Part shown: piece after piece, positions 5,044 through 7,836 of the stretch | Layout: each line of letters opens with the position of its first letter | Position numbering within the stretch: position 1 is the stretch's first letter | NCBI GenBank assembly: GCA_035295705.1 | Contig: DATGIN010000252.1 | Location: forward strand, 1-7,836 | DNA: 7,836 nucleotides | Source of the DNA: Poindextera sp035295705 | GTDB lineage: Bacteria; Pseudomonadota; Alphaproteobacteria; Caulobacterales; Caulobacteraceae | Direction of reading: 5' to 3' | Notes under the pieces: generated by a model | Databases searched by the model: none | The model's input: the letters and a program-made list of their open reading frames with translations, nothing else | Told to the model about the DNA's origin: nothing | Translations under genes and position numbers: made by a program

Positions 5044-6051
5044 ATGGCTGCTTCCGCCCGCAAGGTCGCGTTGATCGGCGCCGGCCGGATGGGCGAAATC
5101 CGCGGCCGACACGCGCTCGCCAACGGAAAGCTCGAGCTCGCCTGCATCGTCCGCGGTCGTGGGGACTCGGCCGCCCGGCTGGGCGCCCGGCTCGCCCGCC
5201 CCGTCGTCGGCCTGGCCGAGGCGCTGGCGGAGCCTTCGATCGCGGGCGTGATCGTCGCGACCACGACCGACACCCACCTCGACCTCGCGCTCGCGGCGTT
5301 GGCGGCCGGCAAGGCGGTGTTCTGCGAAAAGCCCCTCGATCTCGATGTCGCCAGGCTGCGCGACGCCGCAGCCGCGTTCGGCGGCGATGCGCCGCCGGTC
5401 TACGTCGCCTTCAATCGGCGGTTCGACCCGCACTTCCAGCGCCTGCAGCAGCGCCTGGACGCGGGCGAGGTGGGAAGGCTGGAAACGCTGCACATCATCA
5501 ATCACGACCCGGCGCCGCCGCCGGCGGACTTCATCCCGACCAGCGGCGGTCTCTTCCGCGACTTCGCCATTCACGACTTCGACACCGCACGCTGGCTGTT
5601 CGGCGAAGAACCCACCGGCGTGTTCGCGTGGGCCTCCTGCCTGGTCGATCCGGCGATCGGGGCCGCCGGCGACGTCGATACAGCGCGCATCCTGCTCACG
5701 ACAGCGTCCGGCCGGATCTGCGCGATCAGCAACACGCGCCGCAGCGGCTACGGCTACGACCAGCGGGTCGAGGCGTTTGGCGCGAAGGGCGTGGCTCTGG
5801 TCGACAACCCGCGTGCATCGACCCTCGAAGCATGGCGCCAGACGGGCCCGCGCGGGGCGCCCATCGCGGCCGGTTTCATCGAGCGCTACATCGCCGCCTA
5901 CGCGCGCGAGATCGACCACTTCGCCGATGTCCTGGCGGGGGAAGCCAGGCCGCAGACGGGGTACGCCGACAACGTTCGCGCACTGATGCTCGCCGAGGCG
6001 GCCGTCCGCTCGGTCGCGAGCGGCGCGCCGGTCGCGGTGGAGGGCGCCTGA
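5044..6051 (+). CDS. Gfo/Idh/MocA inositol 2-dehydrogenase paralog 1 (possibly NADP-preferring)
   Basis: IolG-like oxidoreductase, 335 aa, the normal length. It probably oxidises the axial hydroxyl of myo-inositol or another stereoisomer to an inosose. The N-terminal Rossmann fold (about 6-120) carries LIGAGRMG (10-17), TDTHLDLALAALAAGKAVF (75-93) and the family signature CEKPLDLD with catalytic Lys96. The C-terminal beta-sheet domain shows the IolG blocks VAFNRRFDPHF (121-131), NHDPAPPPADF (153-163), SGGLFRDFAIHDFD (167-180; catalytic Asp173 and His177 by alignment to B. subtilis IolG) and NTRRSGYGYDQRVEAFGAKG (230-249). At the end of the second Rossmann strand the usual Asp is replaced: IVRGRGD puts Arg37 there, suggesting a preference for NADP or relaxed cofactor use. 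ATG 5044 fits the family start; a weak AAGAG precedes it. Its TGA overlaps the next gene's ATG by one base. The stereoisomer acted on is unknown. Confidence 0.9.
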   Translation: MAASARKVALIGAGRMGEIRGRHALANGKLELACIVRGRGDSAARLGARLARPVVGLAEALAEPSIAGVIVATTTDTHLDLALAALAAGKAVFCEKPLDLDVARLRDAAAAFGGDAPPVYVAFNRRFDPHFQRLQQRLDAGEVGRLETLHIINHDPAPPPADFIPTSGGLFRDFAIHDFDTARWLFGEEPTGVFAWASCLVDPAIGAAGDVDTARILLTTASGRICAISNTRRSGYGYDQRVEAFGAKGVALVDNPRASTLEAWRQTGPRGAPIAAGFIERYIAAYAREIDHFADVLAGEARPQTGYADNVRALMLAEAAVRSVASGAPVAVEGA

Positions 6052-7028
6052 TGGCCGACATCGCCCTGATCGGCGCCGGCCGCATCGGCCGCATCCATGG
6101 CCGCAACGCCGGATCGACCGCGGGGATCACCCTGAAGTATGTGATCGATCCGGTCGCGGAAGCGGCCGAGGCGCTGGCCGCCGAGCTCGGCGCCTCGGTC
6201 GCCACGGTCGAGCAGGCGCTCGACGATCCCGGCATCGCCGGGGTGGTCATCGCCAGCTCCACCGACACGCATCTCGATCTCTGCCTGGCCGCCCACGCGG
6301 CGGGGAAGGCCATCTTCTGCGAGAAGCCGATCGACCTCGACCTGGCCCGCGCGCGCAGGGCCGCCCCGCGGCTCGCCGGCGCGCGCCTGTTCGTCGCCTT
6401 CAACCGGCGGTTCGACGCCAACTTGCAGGCGCTGAGATCGGCGGTCGACGCCGGCGAGATCGGCGCGGTCGAGACCGTCAACATTACGAGCCATGACCCG
6501 GCGCCGCCGCCGATCGGCTTCGTGCGGACATCGGGCGGCCTCTTCCGCGACATGGCTATCCACGACTTCGACACCGCCGGCTGGCTGCTCGGGGAGCCGG
6601 TCGTCGAGGTGTTCGCGGCCGCAGGCTGCCTGGTCGATCCCGAGATCGGCGAAGCCGGAGACGTGGATACGGCCAAGATCCTCCTGCGCACCGCCGGTGG
6701 GCGCCTGGCGCTCATCTCGAACACGCGGCGCTCGGGCTACGGATACGACCAGCGGATCGAAGTGTTCGGCGCGAAAGGCATGCTCCGCGCCGGCAACCGC
6801 CTCGAGAGCGAGACCCAGGCCTGGACCGAGGCCGGTCCAGCCGCCGACCGAATCCAGAACTTCTTCCTCGACCGCTACGCAGAGGCTTACCGCGCCGAAA
6901 TGGCCCACTTCGCCGACGTGCTGGCGGGTCAGGCGCCCGCGATCGGTCTCGATGACGCGCTCGGCGCGTTGGCGCTCGCAGAGGCGGCGCAGGCGTCGCA
7001 CGACAAAGGGCAGCCGGTCCGGGTTTAG
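6051..7028 (+). CDS. iolG: Gfo/Idh/MocA myo-inositol 2-dehydrogenase paralog 2 (NAD-type)
   Basis: Second IolG-like dehydrogenase, 325 aa, expected to carry out the first step of inositol catabolism (myo-inositol to 2-keto-myo-inositol). The Rossmann fingerprint is LIGAGRIG (6-13), and the second strand ends VIDP with Asp33, the standard NAD-selecting residue. FCEKPIDLD carries catalytic Lys92. C-terminal blocks: FVAFNRRFDANL (114-125), SHDPAPPPIGF (147-157), SGGLFRDMAIHDFD (161-174; Asp167, His171) and NTRRSGYGYDQRIEVFGAKGM (224-244). It is collinear with the preceding gene along its whole length, so the two are tandem paralogs. The start ATG (6051-6053) overlaps the upstream TGA by one base, pointing to translational coupling in one operon. 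The stop TAG overlaps the stop of iolB on the other strand by 4 bases. The symbol is given for the IolG family; scyllo- or chiro-inositol as substrate is not excluded. Confidence 0.9.
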   Translation: MADIALIGAGRIGRIHGRNAGSTAGITLKYVIDPVAEAAEALAAELGASVATVEQALDDPGIAGVVIASSTDTHLDLCLAAHAAGKAIFCEKPIDLDLARARRAAPRLAGARLFVAFNRRFDANLQALRSAVDAGEIGAVETVNITSHDPAPPPIGFVRTSGGLFRDMAIHDFDTAGWLLGEPVVEVFAAAGCLVDPEIGEAGDVDTAKILLRTAGGRLALISNTRRSGYGYDQRIEVFGAKGMLRAGNRLESETQAWTEAGPAADRIQNFFLDRYAEAYRAEMAHFADVLAGQAPAIGLDDALGALALAEAAQASHDKGQPVRV

Positions 7029-7831
7029 GTCGGCTGCTTGATCCAGGCGTGCGCCGGATCGTCGTGGAAGATCCACCGGCGCTTCGGGCCCGCCATCACG
7101 TTCAGGTAGTACAGCCGATATCCGTGCGGCGCGCCGACCGGATGGTAGCCGCGCGGCACCAGAACCACATCGCCGTCCTCGACGCAGATGGCCTCATCCA
7201 GGGTGCGGTCGTCCGTGTAGACCCGCTGGAACGCAAACCCCTGCGGCGGGTCGAGGCGGTGATAGTAGGTCTCCTCGAGCTTTGTCTCCTCCGGCGGCCG
7301 GTCGGCGTCATGCTTGTGCGGCGGGTAGCTCGACCAATGGCCGGCCGGGGTGATCACCTCCACGACCAGCAGGCTCTCGGCTGGCTCAGTCTCGGGCAGG
7401 ATGTTGCGCACGAATCGCTGGTTGGTCCCGCTTCCGCGCGTCTCGCGGCTCATCCGCTCCGGCTGGATCAGCCGCGGCGCGCCCGCTCCAGATCCAGGCG
7501 CGGTGCAGATCGCGACCTCGGCGTCCACCCCCGCGGTGATGCGCATCGGGGCGCTCGCCGGCGCATAGACCGCGCCAGGCGGAGCGTCTTCGAACACGGA
7601 GCTGCGTCCGCCCACACGCTCGAACCGCTGGCCGGCGACCTCGATATCGGCGGAGCCCGCCAGCACGACGACGCACGCTTCCCGGCCGGCGCAGGTCAGG
7701 TCGACGCGCTGGCCCCGGCGCAAGTGCCGGACCTCGAACCCAACGTATTTCCAGCCGGCGTTCGAGGGTGTGACGTTGGTGACTAAGCCGGCGGCATCCG
7801 GCGATCTAGGGCGCACGCGCAACGTGGTCAT
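7025..7831 (-). CDS. iolB: 5-deoxy-glucuronate isomerase IolB
   Basis: Isomerises 5-deoxy-D-glucuronate to 2-deoxy-5-keto-D-gluconate, mid-pathway in myo-inositol degradation (after IolG, IolE and IolD, before IolC kinase). It is 268 aa, full length, with a bicupin fold. The diagnostic C-terminal cupin reads NILPETEPAESLLVVEV (143-159), WSSYPPHKHD (166-175), PPEETKLEETYYH (179-191), FQRVYTDDRTLDEA (201-214), VPRGYHPVGAP (225-235) and YYLNVMAGPKRRW (241-253), all near-identical to B. subtilis IolB. Likely metal ligands are His172, His174, Glu187 and His230. The start ATG 7831 precedes MTTLRVRPRS, as expected for the family. Only five bases upstream are visible, so any operon partners (such as iolC, iolD or iolE) are off the right edge. 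It converges on the dehydrogenase pair, so the locus is at least two transcription units. Confidence 0.97.
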   Translation of the reverse strand: MTTLRVRPRSPDAAGLVTNVTPSNAGWKYVGFEVRHLRRGQRVDLTCAGREACVVVLAGSADIEVAGQRFERVGGRSSVFEDAPPGAVYAPASAPMRITAGVDAEVAICTAPGSGAGAPRLIQPERMSRETRGSGTNQRFVRNILPETEPAESLLVVEVITPAGHWSSYPPHKHDADRPPEETKLEETYYHRLDPPQGFAFQRVYTDDRTLDEAICVEDGDVVLVPRGYHPVGAPHGYRLYYLNVMAGPKRRWIFHDDPAHAWIKQPT

Positions 7832-7836
7832 CGGGC

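Noticed and set aside
4531..5919. Long minus-strand open frame of 462 codons across the first dehydrogenase
   Set aside because: It is antisense to a clearly homologous inositol dehydrogenase, covers the 74-aa gene and spacer in another frame, and its Arg/Ala/Gly-rich translation matches no family. Typical of stop-poor GC-rich DNA.
5898..7076. Long minus-strand open frame of 392 codons across the second dehydrogenase
   Set aside because: Antisense shadow of a well-supported gene, with low-complexity translation and no recognisable motif.
1..7836. Mobile element, defence system, CRISPR array or RNA gene
   Set aside because: No transposase, integrase, nuclease, toxin-antitoxin or repeat array was seen, and no tRNA/rRNA-like segment; all sizeable genes have housekeeping or catabolic assignments except the 74-aa protein.

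Overview
The window is GC-rich throughout, with dense, nearly gap-free genes. It looks like a chromosomal segment of an alphaproteobacterium, possibly Rhodospirillales or Hyphomicrobiales-like. Three things point there: the rpoN / hpf / ptsN housekeeping block, the Hsp20 + DUF1150 pair that is typical of Alphaproteobacteria, and the codon bias. The exact lineage cannot be fixed from this sequence. I see no rRNA, tRNA, insertion sequence, CRISPR array or phage gene, and no gene-free stretch longer than about 150 bases.

Left part (1-3786): the 3' portion of rpoN (sigma-54; its start lies off the left edge), then a complete hpf (long-form ribosome hibernation factor) and ptsN (EIIA-Ntr), all on the + strand. 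This is the classical sigma-54 neighbourhood. It is split here by a minus-strand FMN-dependent alpha-hydroxy-acid oxidase/dehydrogenase gene between rpoN and hpf. That gene's stop codon interlocks with the rpoN stop, and its start is divergent from hpf. hpf therefore probably needs its own promoter. A 16-codon ORF with a good Shine-Dalgarno sequence and a GC hairpin lie between hpf and ptsN.

Middle (3804-4904), all minus strand: a 74-aa unrecognised protein, then an IbpA-type small heat-shock protein followed by its DUF1150 partner. The Hsp20 leader carries a candidate sigma-32-like promoter. A 6-bp stem that masks the Shine-Dalgarno region and reaches into the start codon is a candidate minimal RNA thermometer.

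Right part (5044-7831): two tandem, 1-base-overlapping IolG-like inositol dehydrogenases (+), converging on iolB (5-deoxy-glucuronate isomerase, -). Together they indicate a myo-inositol/cyclitol catabolic locus that continues beyond the right edge. The two dehydrogenases keep the same catalytic Lys/Asp/His. They differ at the residue that normally sets NAD versus NADP preference (Arg37 in the first, Asp33 in the second). This suggests a cofactor-split pair that could interconvert inositol stereoisomers. That is the most interesting functional hypothesis in the window. No wholly new multi-gene system is evident; most of the window is recognisable housekeeping and catabolic genes in a slightly unusual arrangement.
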